Assembly: GCF_018614195.1 (NCBI RefSeq)
Contig: NZ_JAGGOT010000032.1
Coordinates: forward strand, 1 to 64,000
Length of the DNA stretch: 64,000 bases
Reading direction: 5' to 3'
Source: Streptomyces sp. ISL-43
GTDB taxonomy: Bacteria; Actinomycetota; Actinomycetes; Streptomycetales; Streptomycetaceae
The notes beneath the pieces are model-generated. The model was not told where the DNA came from. It saw nothing but the letters and a program-made list of their open reading frames with translations, and searched no databases. Below, piece by piece: positions 16,214 through 24,405 of this stretch; the stretch's first letter is position 1, and each line of letters opens with the position of its first letter. A program made the position numbers and the translations under genes.

Positions 16214-16990
16214 TCAGCCCCACTGCTCGAAGCCCAGCTTGAGCACGAGGGCGCCGACCACCGTCAGGAGGACGCCGCGTACGAAGCCGCTGCCCTTCTT
16301 CAGCGCCATGCGGGCGCCGATCATGGCACCGGCCAGGTTGAACGCCGCCATCAGCGCGGCCAGTTGCCACAGCACCATGCCCTGGTACGCGAACATCGCG
16401 AGCGCCCCGGCGTTGGTGCACACGTTGACGATCTTCGCCGTGGCGGAGGCGGTGACCAGGTCGAGGTGGAGGAGGGCCGTCAGGGCCAGGACGAGGAAGG
16501 TGCCGGTGCCGGGCCCGATGAGGCCGTCGTAGAACCCGATGCCGAGGCCGGCCAGGGCGATGGCGAGCAGGACGCGCTGCCGGCTGACGGGGGTCGCGCC
16601 GGGGGCGGTGCCGAAGGCGGGCCGAAAGAGCACGAAGCCGGCGACGACCACCAGGACGACCATGATCATCGGACGCAGCGCGTCCTTGCTGATCCCGCCG
16701 GCCAGCGCGGCCCCGCCCATCGAGCCGGCGAGCGCCGCCAGGCCGATGCGGACGGCGAGCTTCACGTCCACCCGGGTCTTGCGCAGGTAGGTCACGGCCG
16801 CGCCCGAGGTCCCGACGATGGCCACGGCCTTGTTGGTGCCGAGGACGGTCGCGGGGTGGGCGTTCGGCAGGCCGAGCAGCAGGGCCGGCAGGAGCAGCAG
16901 GCCGCCGCCGCCCACGACGGCGTCGATCCAGCCCGCCGCGGCGGCGGCCACGCACAGCACGATGATCATGGTTGTCGATATGTCAGGCAC
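16214..16990 (-). CDS. TSUP family (TauE/SafE) anion exporter
   Basis: 258 aa polytopic membrane protein with about eight TM segments in two related halves. The hallmark GWIDAVVGGGGLLLLPALLL near the N-terminus and GFYDGLIGPGTGTFLVLAL at the start of the second half are the repeated Gly-rich signatures of the TauE/SafE superfamily, which moves sulfite, sulfonates or related anions. The exact substrate is unknown. GTG 16990 gives the family-like N-terminus VPDISTTMIIV; ATG 16969 is possible, while the frame extending to 17050 adds an atypical leader. Confidence 0.88.
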   Translation of the reverse strand: MPDISTTMIIVLCVAAAAAGWIDAVVGGGGLLLLPALLLGLPNAHPATVLGTNKAVAIVGTSGAAVTYLRKTRVDVKLAVRIGLAALAGSMGGAALAGGISKDALRPMIMVVLVVVAGFVLFRPAFGTAPGATPVSRQRVLLAIALAGLGIGFYDGLIGPGTGTFLVLALTALLHLDLVTASATAKIVNVCTNAGALAMFAYQGMVLWQLAALMAAFNLAGAMIGARMALKKGSGFVRGVLLTVVGALVLKLGFEQWG

Positions 16991-17027
16991 GGCACCGACC
17001 CTACGGAGCAGGTGGGTGCACCAGCCA

Positions 17028-17327
17028 TCAATCCCCGGAAACTTGCGCAAAGGTTGAGCTTTGCCGGGCCGGCGCCCGGTCCGGGGCCACCGGAGCCGAC
17101 GGGTCCACCGCCGCCGTCAGCACGCTCGCGGCCAGCACGCTGGCCAGCCCGAGCCCGGCCGCCAGCCGCCGCGCGGGCGGTACGCGGGCCAGCGCGGTCC
17201 ACGCGGCGTGCGCAGGGGAGGTACGGGGCCTGCGGTGCCGGGCGGCGGCGGGCGCCGCGGGCCCGGCCGGTGCGGTCGCCCCGGGCGGTACGGACACGGA
17301 CAGGGCGACGTGCAGCGGGTTACGCAT
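17028..17327 (-). CDS. Hypothetical small protein with one membrane segment
   Basis: 99 aa reading frame with an Ala/Pro-rich N-terminal half, a hydrophobic stretch (about 56-75, AAGLGLASVLAASVLTAAV) and a short Ser/Ala tail. ATG 17327 has GAGAGG 11 nt upstream. It lies 51 nt after the ferric-reductase-like gene on the same strand and fills an otherwise empty interval. It could be a small membrane partner of that gene, or not a gene at all. Confidence 0.4.
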   Translation of the reverse strand: MRNPLHVALSVSVPPGATAPAGPAAPAAARHRRPRTSPAHAAWTALARVPPARRLAAGLGLASVLAASVLTAAVDPSAPVAPDRAPARQSSTFAQVSGD

Positions 17328-17378
17328 GGGTGCGGCGACCTCTCGGGGGACGGAAGCGGGCTCAAGGGCGGCGGCGCC

Positions 17379-18659
17379 TCAGAAGCTGAAGCACTCGGAG
17401 TGGATCCGCCCGCCCGGCACCCCTGCCCGCAGCAGCGCGGCCTGCGTGGCGTCCGCCATCCCGGGCGGCCCGCACAGGTACACGTCGTGCTCCGCCAGGT
17501 CGGGAACCAGCGCGAGCAGCGCCTGCGGAGCCAGCGGATCGTATGCGGCGTCCGAGCGCCCGAGCAGGTAGTGCAGCCCGGCCCGCCGCTGCGCGGCGAT
17601 GGCCTCCAGCTCGGAGCGCAGGACGAGGTGCTCCTCGGCCCCGGCCCGGTAGAGCAGGGTGATGTCCCCCGGCCCGCCCGGCAGGGTCTCGAACAGGGCC
17701 CGCATCGGGGTGATCCCGACCCCGCCGGCGATCAGCAGCACCTTGGGCCGGGTCCGCCGGGCGGCGGTGAGCGCCCCGAAGGGGCCGGTGGCGATCACCC
17801 GGGTGCCCGGGCGCAGCCGGCGGATCCGGCGGGAGTGGCCGCCCAGCGCCTTCACCGTGATGCGCAGCGTGTCCCCGCGGACCGGAGCCGACAGCGAGAA
17901 CGGCAGCGCGGTGTGCCACAGCCGGCGCTGCAGGAACCGCCAGCGCAGGAACTGGCCCGGCTCCGCGCGCAGCTCCGCGAGGTGCTCCCCGTAGACGACG
18001 ACGGAGACGACCCCGGGCCCCTCGACGCGGACTTCGGCGACCCGCAGCGCGTGCCGCAGGACCTGGCGGACGGGGACCACGGCCCGGTACCAGACGAGCA
18101 GGACGGCGACGACGGCGTGGGCGAGGGCCCAGAACCAGGCGACCAGGGCCAGGTCGGGCCCGACGAGCTGGTGCCCGAAGGCCAGGGCCGCGGCGAGGTA
18201 GACCAGCAGGTGCACCCCGCGCCAGGTCTCGTACGGGACGCGGCGGCGTACGGAGCGGGCGGAGGTGATGCCGACGGCGGCCAGGAGGACGGTCCCGGTC
18301 GCCGCGGCGGCCACGGCCGGGTAGCCGAGCAGCTCCCGGACGGCGGAGAGCACGTCGACCCCCTCGTGGACGGCGTACCCCCACAGCGCGAACAGCCCGT
18401 GCCCGAAACAGAGCAGCAGGACGTGCCGGCCGCCCAGCGCGTGCCAGCGGGCGAGCCGGTCGGCGCCCACCCCGTGCTCGACGGCGGGGACGCGGGCCAT
18501 CAGGAACAGCAGCACCAGGACCCCGTACCCGGCGAGCAGCCCGGACAGGTGGGCGGCGGTCGCGAACAGCGCGTCGAGCCGGGCCGAGGGCCGCACCTGG
18601 GCGGCCCACAGCAGGGTCACGGCCCCCGCCCCGCCCAGCATTCCGCCCTTGACCCGCAC
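17379..18659 (-). CDS. Ferric-reductase-like transmembrane flavocytochrome
   Basis: 426 aa. Residues 1-190 form about six TM helices with spaced His residues (RWHALGGRHVLLLCFGHGLF and RGVHLLVYLAAALAFGHQL) suited to heme coordination. The C-terminal half is a ferredoxin-NADP reductase module: HTALPFSLSAP (FAD), AGGVGITPMRALFE (NAD(P) ribose) and CGPPGMADA with a terminal Phe. It therefore moves electrons from cytoplasmic NAD(P)H across or within the membrane; the acceptor (Fe3+, quinone or a surface protein) is unknown. GTG 18659 has GGAG 8 nt upstream. It is divergent from the nitrite reductase operon. Confidence 0.87.
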   Translation of the reverse strand: MRVKGGMLGGAGAVTLLWAAQVRPSARLDALFATAAHLSGLLAGYGVLVLLFLMARVPAVEHGVGADRLARWHALGGRHVLLLCFGHGLFALWGYAVHEGVDVLSAVRELLGYPAVAAAATGTVLLAAVGITSARSVRRRVPYETWRGVHLLVYLAAALAFGHQLVGPDLALVAWFWALAHAVVAVLLVWYRAVVPVRQVLRHALRVAEVRVEGPGVVSVVVYGEHLAELRAEPGQFLRWRFLQRRLWHTALPFSLSAPVRGDTLRITVKALGGHSRRIRRLRPGTRVIATGPFGALTAARRTRPKVLLIAGGVGITPMRALFETLPGGPGDITLLYRAGAEEHLVLRSELEAIAAQRRAGLHYLLGRSDAAYDPLAPQALLALVPDLAEHDVYLCGPPGMADATQAALLRAGVPGGRIHSECFSF

Positions 18660-18792
18660 CGCCGCATCTCCATACGGGCCACGCTAAGGGCGGTCCGCGC
18701 GGCCGCCGGGTCCGGCGGATGATCCTTAAGGCGGCCTTGAGGAACGCCTCACGGACCCTTAACCCGGACGCTGAGGTCGGCGTTCCGTCCGG

Positions 18793-18819
18793 GTAACAAA
18801 GACGGTGCCGAGGGGAAAC
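18793..18819 (+). promoter_or_regulatory. Candidate GlnR site upstream of the nir operon
   Basis: GTAAC (18793-18797) and GAAAC (18815-18819) start 22 bp apart, matching the a- and b-type half-sites of Streptomyces GlnR boxes at two helical turns; the intermediate half-site is degenerate. The site is 23-49 nt before the first ATG of the operon. The nirB promoter is a known GlnR target in S. coelicolor. Confidence 0.5.
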
Positions 18820-18841
18820 AGCAGCGTCGCACCCTCGTGTC

Positions 18842-20155
18842 ATGACCTCGGAACAGCAGCGCGTGGTGGTGATCGGCGGCGGCCTCGCGGGCCTGCGGCT
18901 CGCCGCCCGGCTGGGCGGGAACGTCACAGTCCTCGGCGAGGAACCGCACGTCCCGTACAACCGGGTCCTGCTCGCGGAAGTCCTGGCCGGCCGGTACGCA
19001 CCGGAGGTGACGGCCTTGCCCGCCGCCGGCCCGGCGCTGCGCCGGGGCGTGCGGGCGGTGCGGATCGACCGGGCCGAGCAGGTGGTGCACTGCGACGACG
19101 GAACGGTCGAGCCCTACGGCACCCTGGTGCTGGCCACCGGGTCGAACCCGGTCCTCCCGGCGCTGCGCGGCCTGTTCGAACCCGAGGGCCGGGACCTCCC
19201 CTCCGGGGTCCACGCCTTCCGCACCATGGACGACTGCCTGGCCCTGTCCGCCGCCGTCCGCCCCGGCGTGCGCGCGGTGGTGATCGGCGGCGGCCTCCTC
19301 GGCGTTTCGGCGGCCCGCGCCCTCGCCGAGCGCGGCGCGCAGGTCGTGCTGGCGCAGCAGGGCGAGCGCCTCATGGAGCGCCAGCTCGACGCGGACGCCT
19401 CGGCCCTGCTGCACACGCACCTCACCGCGCTCGGCGTCGAGATCCACACCGAGTGCCGGGTGCGCGGCCTCACGACGTCCGGCCCGGACGGGGACACCCG
19501 CCCCGCCACCGGCCCGGCGGCGGCCCGCACCACCCCGCAGGTCCCGCGGACCGGCCAGAACAGGGTCACCGGCGTCGAGCTCGCCGTCGGCTACCGCCTC
19601 GACGCCGACATCGTCGTGCTCGCCTGCGGGGTGCGGCCGCGCACCGGCCTCGCCCTGGCCGCCGGGCTCGACGTCCGCACCGGCATCGTGGTCGACGACC
19701 GGCTGCGCACCAGCGACCCCCGCATCCACGCGATCGGCGACTGCGCCGAGCACGCGGGCCGGGTGTACGGCCTGGCCGGCCCCGCCCTGGAACAGGCCGA
19801 CGCCCTCGCCGACGTCCTCCTCGGAACCGGCCAGGGCATCGCCGGCGCCGCCGGCGATGCCTCCGGATACTCCGGCACCCGGGCCCTGACCCGGCTCACC
19901 CTCACCGCCGGCGGCGACCGGCCCCTCGACCTCGCCGCCTTCGGCGAGACCACCCCGCTCCCCGGCGACGACGTGGTCCGCCTCACCGACGCCACGCGCC
20001 GCACCTACCGCAAGGTCGTCGTCCGCGGCGACCGCCTCGTCGGCGGGGTCCTCCTCGGCGAGCTCTCCAGCGTGGGCGCCCTCGCCCGCAGCTGGGAGGA
20101 CGGCGAGACCCTCACCGACTTGCACCACCTGCTCACCGACGACGGAGGCTCCTGA
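18842..20155 (+). CDS. FAD/NAD(P)-dependent oxidoreductase of nitrate/nitrite assimilation
   Basis: 437 aa, related to the N-terminal half of NirB. It has VVVIGGGLAGLRLAARL at the start (FAD), VVIGGGLLGVSAARALAERG near 140 (NAD(P)H), AIGDCAEHAGRVYG near 300, and a C-terminal nitrite-reductase-like domain ending in VGGVLLGEL. It lacks the BFD [2Fe-2S] and siroheme domains of NirB. NasB/NasC-type proteins of this kind transfer electrons from NADH to the nitrate reductase; that role is inferred here. It is the first gene of the operon, with NirB starting 2 nt after its TGA. Confidence 0.85.
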   Translation: MTSEQQRVVVIGGGLAGLRLAARLGGNVTVLGEEPHVPYNRVLLAEVLAGRYAPEVTALPAAGPALRRGVRAVRIDRAEQVVHCDDGTVEPYGTLVLATGSNPVLPALRGLFEPEGRDLPSGVHAFRTMDDCLALSAAVRPGVRAVVIGGGLLGVSAARALAERGAQVVLAQQGERLMERQLDADASALLHTHLTALGVEIHTECRVRGLTTSGPDGDTRPATGPAAARTTPQVPRTGQNRVTGVELAVGYRLDADIVVLACGVRPRTGLALAAGLDVRTGIVVDDRLRTSDPRIHAIGDCAEHAGRVYGLAGPALEQADALADVLLGTGQGIAGAAGDASGYSGTRALTRLTLTAGGDRPLDLAAFGETTPLPGDDVVRLTDATRRTYRKVVVRGDRLVGGVLLGELSSVGALARSWEDGETLTDLHHLLTDDGGS

Positions 20156-20157
20156 TC

Positions 20158-22710
20158 ATGGCCGCAGCCACGCCCACGCCCACCCCCGCCATCGTGCTCA
20201 TCGGCCACGGCATGGTCGGCCAGCGCTACCTGGAGGCACTCGCCGAGCGCGGCGCCACCGCCACGCACCGGATCACCGTGCTCTGCGAGGAGCCCCGGCC
20301 GGCCTACGACCGCGTGCACCTGACCTCGTACTTCTCCGGCAGCACCCCCGAGGACCTCTCGATGACCCCGGCCTCCTTCATGGAGGACCACGGGATCACC
20401 CTGCACCTCGACGATCCCGCCGAGACCATCGACCGCGAGGCCCGCACCGTCACCTCCCGCTCGGGGCGCGTGTTCCCGTACGACGTGCTCGTGCTCGCGA
20501 CGGGCAGCTACCCCTTCGTGCCGCCCGTCCCCGGCAAGGACGCCCCGGGCTGTTTCGTCTACCGCACCATCGAGGACCTCCTGGCGATCGAGGAGTACGC
20601 CAAGACCCGCACGAGCGGTGCCGTCGTCGGCGGCGGCCTGCTCGGGCTGGAGGCCGCCGGCGCGCTCCAGGGCCTCGGGCTCGCCACCCGCATCGTGGAG
20701 TTCGCGCCCCGGCTGATGCCCGCCCAGGTCGACGAGGGCGGCGGCGCGGCCCTGCTGCGCACCATCCAGAACATGGGCCTCACCGTCCACACGGGCGTCG
20801 GCACCCAGGAGGTCGTCACCGGCGACGACGGCTCGGTCACCGGCATGAAGCTGTCCGACGGTTCCACCGTCTCCACCGAGCTGGTCGTCTTCTCCGCCGG
20901 CGTCCGCCCCCGCGACCAGCTCGCCCGCGAGAGCGGCCTGAGCGTCGGCGAGCGCGGCGGCATCGCCGTCGACGCCCACTGCCGCACTTCCGACCCGCAC
21001 GTCTACGCCATCGGCGAGTGCGCGCTCGCCGCCGACGGCCGCGTCTACGGCCTGGTCGCCCCCGGCTACGAGATGGCCGAGACGGCCGCCGAGGACCTGC
21101 TGGGCCGCGAGAAGGAGTTCACCGGAGCCGACCTCTCCACCAAGCTCAAACTGCTCGGCGTGGACGTGGCCTCCTTCGGCGACGCGCACGGCGCCACCGC
21201 CGGCAGCCTCGACGTCGTCTACTCCGACTCCCGCTCCGGCGTCTACAAGAAGGTGGTCGTCTCCTCCGAAGGCGTCCTGCTGGGCGGCGTCCTGGTCGGC
21301 GACGCCGACTCCTACGGCCTGCTGCGCCCGCTCACCGGCTCCGTACCGCCCGTCACCCCCGAGCAGCTGGTGCTGCCCGCCGGGGCCGGTGCGCCCGTCG
21401 CCCTGGGCCCGGCCTCGCTCCCCGACACCGCGGTGATCTGCTCCTGCCACAACGTCACCAAGAAGGCCATCACCGCCCACGCGACCGTCCCCGAGGTCAA
21501 GAAGTGCACCAAGGCGGGCACCGGTTGCGGCAGCTGCCTGAAGGTGATCGGGCAGCTCATGCCGCCCGCCGCCGACAAAGGGCTCTGCGACTGCTTCGCC
21601 TTCACCCGCGCCGAGCTCTACGAGATCGTGCGCACTCTGCGCGTGAGCTCCTACCAGCAGCTCCTGGACAGCCACGGCCGGGAGGGCGCGCGCGGCGGGG
21701 ACGGCTGCGAGCTGTGCAAGCCCACCATCGGCTCGATCATCGCCTCGCTCGCCCCCACCCTCGGCGCGAGCGGCTACGTCCTGGACGGGGAGCAGGCGGC
21801 CCTGCAGGACACCAACGACCACTTCCTCGCGAACATGCAGCGCAACGGCTCGTACTCGGTGGTCCCGCGCATCCCCGGTGGCGAGATCACCCCCGACAAG
21901 CTCATCGTGATCGGCGAGGTGGCCCGCGACTTCGGCCTCTACACGAAGATCACCGGCGGGCAGCGCATCGACCTCTTCGGCGCCAGCGTCGACCAGCTCC
22001 CCCGCATCTGGGCCCGCCTCGTCGATGCCGGATTCGAGTCCGGGCACGCCTACGGCAAGGCCCTGCGGACGGTGAAGTCCTGCGTGGGCCAGACCTGGTG
22101 CCGCTACGGAGTCCAGGACTCCGTACGGATGGCCATCGACCTGGAGCTGCGCTACCGGGGCCTGCGCGCCCCGCACAAGCTCAAGTCGGCGGTCTCCGGC
22201 TGCGCCCGCGAGTGCGCGGAGGCGCAGAGCAAGGACTTCGGGGTCATCGCGACGGCGAGCGGCTGGAACCTCTACGTCGGCGGCAACGGCGGGGCCACCC
22301 CGCGCCACGCCGACCTGCTGGCCCAGGACCTGTCCGACGCCGAGCTGATCCGGCTCATCGACCGGTTCCTGATGTTCTACATCCGCACGGCGGACCGGCT
22401 GGAGCGCACCTCCACCTGGCTGGAGCGGCTGGAGGGCGGTCTCGGGCACCTGCGGGACGTCGTCGTGCACGACTCGCTCGGGCTGTGCGCGGAGCTGGAG
22501 TCGCTGATGGCCGACCACGTGGCGCACTACCGCGACGAGTGGGCCGAGACCCTGGAGGACCCGGAACGGCTGCGCCGGTTCGTGTCCTTCGTCAACGCTC
22601 CCGGCGCCCCCGACCCGACCGTGAAGTTCGTCCCCGAGCGCGACCAGGTCAAGCCCGACCTGACCATCCTCACCCTTGAGCCCGTTGGATCCCTGGGAGG
22701 CACCCGATGA
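20158..22710 (+). CDS. nirB: NAD(P)H-dependent nitrite reductase, large subunit
   Basis: 850 aa cytoplasmic enzyme reducing nitrite to ammonium with six electrons. Domains in order: FAD (IVLIGHGMVGQRY), NAD(P)H (AVVGGGLLGLEAAGAL, about 160-175), BFD [2Fe-2S] domain from CSCHNVTKKAI (Cys428) to GTGCGSC, a second BFD-like stretch (CDCFAFTRAEL to GCELCKPT), then the siroheme/[4Fe-4S] domain with Cys642, Cys648 (CVGQTWC), Cys682 and Cys686 (GCAREC). Length matches family members. GGAGG lies 9 nt before ATG 20158. It overlaps nirD by 4 nt (ATGA). Confidence 0.96.
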   Translation: MAAATPTPTPAIVLIGHGMVGQRYLEALAERGATATHRITVLCEEPRPAYDRVHLTSYFSGSTPEDLSMTPASFMEDHGITLHLDDPAETIDREARTVTSRSGRVFPYDVLVLATGSYPFVPPVPGKDAPGCFVYRTIEDLLAIEEYAKTRTSGAVVGGGLLGLEAAGALQGLGLATRIVEFAPRLMPAQVDEGGGAALLRTIQNMGLTVHTGVGTQEVVTGDDGSVTGMKLSDGSTVSTELVVFSAGVRPRDQLARESGLSVGERGGIAVDAHCRTSDPHVYAIGECALAADGRVYGLVAPGYEMAETAAEDLLGREKEFTGADLSTKLKLLGVDVASFGDAHGATAGSLDVVYSDSRSGVYKKVVVSSEGVLLGGVLVGDADSYGLLRPLTGSVPPVTPEQLVLPAGAGAPVALGPASLPDTAVICSCHNVTKKAITAHATVPEVKKCTKAGTGCGSCLKVIGQLMPPAADKGLCDCFAFTRAELYEIVRTLRVSSYQQLLDSHGREGARGGDGCELCKPTIGSIIASLAPTLGASGYVLDGEQAALQDTNDHFLANMQRNGSYSVVPRIPGGEITPDKLIVIGEVARDFGLYTKITGGQRIDLFGASVDQLPRIWARLVDAGFESGHAYGKALRTVKSCVGQTWCRYGVQDSVRMAIDLELRYRGLRAPHKLKSAVSGCARECAEAQSKDFGVIATASGWNLYVGGNGGATPRHADLLAQDLSDAELIRLIDRFLMFYIRTADRLERTSTWLERLEGGLGHLRDVVVHDSLGLCAELESLMADHVAHYRDEWAETLEDPERLRRFVSFVNAPGAPDPTVKFVPERDQVKPDLTILTLEPVGSLGGTR

Positions 22711-23042
22711 CCGTCGAACTGCAGGTGGACGAAGGCTGGCTGACGGTGTGCGAGCTCTCCGAGCTCGTCCCCGGGCGCGGGGTCGCGGCCCTGCTGCCCG
22801 ACGGGAGCCAGGCCGCGGTGTTCCTCGACCGCAAGGGGCGCCCGTACGCCATCACCAACCGGGACCCCTTCACCGGGGCGTACGTCCTCTCGCGCGGGCT
22901 GCTCGGCACCGCGGAAGGGCGGACCTTCGTGGCCTCGCCGCTGCTCAAGCAGCGCTTCGACCTGGAGACGGGGCGCTGCCTGGACGACGAGGAGGTGGCG
23001 GTCCGCACGTATCCGGTGCGGACTGCCGCGACCTCGGTGTGA
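22707..23042 (+). CDS. nirD: Nitrite reductase small subunit
   Basis: 111 aa Rieske-like beta-sandwich protein without the Cys/His iron-sulfur ligands, as in all NirD proteins. The segment AVFLDRKGRPYAITNRDPF and the later SPLLKQRFDLETGRCLDDE are typical. It pairs with NirB; the start overlaps the nirB stop by 4 nt. The stop is only 3 nt from the convergent VOC gene and no hairpin separates them. Confidence 0.94.
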   Translation: MTVELQVDEGWLTVCELSELVPGRGVAALLPDGSQAAVFLDRKGRPYAITNRDPFTGAYVLSRGLLGTAEGRTFVASPLLKQRFDLETGRCLDDEEVAVRTYPVRTAATSV

Positions 23043-23045
23043 GGC

Positions 23046-23453
23046 TCAGGCCTGGACCGTCGCCGGATCCATCCACATGATCTCCCAGGTGTGGCCGTCG
23101 AGGTCGTCGAAGGCGCGGCCGTACATGGTGCCGTAGTCCTGGGCGGCGCGGGGCTCGGTGGCGCCGCCGGCGAGGGCCCCGTCGACGAGCTCGTCCACCG
23201 CGGCACGGCTCTCGGCGCTCAGACACAGGAGCACCGAGGTGGTGGTGGCGGTGTCGGCGATGGCCTTGTGGGTGAAGTCCTTGAAGCGGGCCTCGGTCAG
23301 GAACATCGCGACGATGGTGTCGCTGATCGGCATCGAGGCGCAGTTCTCGTCGGTGAACTGGGCGTTGAAGGAGTAGCCGAGCCCGGCCCAGAAGGCCTTC
23401 GTCGCGTCGAGGTCCTTGACCGGCAGGTTGACGAAAATCATGGTGGAGGACAT
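23046..23453 (-). CDS. VOC superfamily (glyoxalase/dioxygenase-like) protein
   Basis: 135 aa. It opens with TMIFVNLPVKDLDATKAFW, a typical first beta-alpha-beta-beta module, and ends with FDDLDGHTWEIMWMDP, where the Glu is the usual C-terminal metal ligand. The N-terminal metal position is not obvious, so enzymatic activity is uncertain. This branch (often annotated as lactoylglutathione lyase or extradiol dioxygenase) is of unknown substrate. It is convergent with nirD. Confidence 0.85.
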   Translation of the reverse strand: MSSTMIFVNLPVKDLDATKAFWAGLGYSFNAQFTDENCASMPISDTIVAMFLTEARFKDFTHKAIADTATTTSVLLCLSAESRAAVDELVDGALAGGATEPRAAQDYGTMYGRAFDDLDGHTWEIMWMDPATVQA

Positions 23454-23626
23454 CGCGGTCCCTCTTCTCTCGGTGTGTTCCCGTTGCTTTCGAGGGATAG
23501 ACCGCGGGGCCCCGGAGAACTCATCGCTCCGGGCGAAACTTTTCCGGATTTTCTCGGCGGAGGACGAACCCGCAGGTCAGACGGGACAGACGGGACCAGA
23601 CAGGGGTCGGACGGGGCCACACGGGG

Positions 23627-24091
23627 TCAGGCGAACGAGCGCAGCTCCAGGGCTGCCAGCGGTACGAAGCCCACCGTGCCCTCGCCGCGCGGCAGCTCCT
23701 CGTCCGCGCCGGCGAGCCGCTTGTGCAGGGTCAGCGCGATCCGCTCGCCCTGCGCCTTGGCTCGCTCCGCGTTCGGCCCCTGGTGCAGTCCGTCGATCGT
23801 GGCGCGCCACAGCTGCACCCAGCGGCCGAAGTCCCCGGCGGTCATCTCGCGGGCCGAGTGGAGGGCGGCGTGCGGGGCGAAGGCGTTGCGCCGGTAGTCG
23901 GCGCTGCGGAAGAGGGCCCGCTCCCAGAAGTCGGTGATCCGGGGCAGGTGCACGTCGAGGTCGGTGCCGGCGATCTCGGTGAAGAACGGCCCGATCCGCG
24001 GGTCGGCGAAGGCGGCCGTGTAGAAGCGGCGCAGCACGACGTCCAGGTCGGCGCGGCCGGAGATGTCGCAGACGGCGGCGTTGTGGCTCAT
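23627..24091 (-). CDS. Group III truncated hemoglobin
   Basis: 154 aa heme protein. FYTAAFADPRIGPFF covers the B/C helices with the distal Tyr-like position, RITDFWERALF follows, PHAALH carries the likely proximal His, and FGRWVQLWRATI contains the G-helix Trp. Group III globins are thought to handle O2 or NO; position beside nirBD suggests coping with reactive nitrogen from nitrite reduction (inference). The C-terminal 25 residues after KRLAGADEEL are an unusual extension. The start ATG 24091 lies in a 314-nt divergent promoter region. Confidence 0.85.
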   Translation of the reverse strand: MSHNAAVCDISGRADLDVVLRRFYTAAFADPRIGPFFTEIAGTDLDVHLPRITDFWERALFRSADYRRNAFAPHAALHSAREMTAGDFGRWVQLWRATIDGLHQGPNAERAKAQGERIALTLHKRLAGADEELPRGEGTVGFVPLAALELRSFA

Positions 24092-24405
24092 GAGTCCACC
24101 ATCCTCCCGTACCGGGGCACTCCCCAGGGCAGAAAGTCCCGTAGTGCGTCACATCTCGCCGTACCCCGCCGGGCCCGCGCGGCCGCCGGCGGGCCGGCGG
24201 GCGCCGGTGCCGTGGAGGTCCGCGGGACCCTCCGAAAAGAGCGCTCGGATTTCCCGGAATCCCTCCTGGCGGATTGACCCCGAACCGGTCGCCCCCGCGC
24301 CATTTGGAATTGACTTCACGTCAACTCGGCACTTCTAAGTTCCTCCACGCGAGTGCGACTCCCCGCCCGACCGGGCGCGGAGCTTCTCCTCCCACAGGAG
24401 TGACC
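24092..24405. other. 314-nt divergent intergenic region
   Basis: Shared upstream region of the truncated hemoglobin (leftward) and the PhoX-like gene (rightward). The only clear element is the TTGACT palindrome/-35 near 24310. I see no gene. Confidence 0.5.
24310..24341 (+). promoter_or_regulatory. Putative promoter with TTGAC palindrome for the PhoX-like gene
   Basis: TTGACttcacGTCAA (24310-24324) is a perfect 5-bp inverted repeat that includes a consensus -35 TTGACT. TAAGTT at 24336-24341 is a possible -10, though the 20-nt spacer is long. The palindrome could be an operator. A PHO box was considered but only one degenerate repeat is present. Confidence 0.35.

Noticed and set aside
24310..24341. 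PHO box for the PhoX-like gene
   Set aside because: Only one degenerate repeat resembles the PhoP direct-repeat unit; the TTGAC palindrome explains the pattern better.
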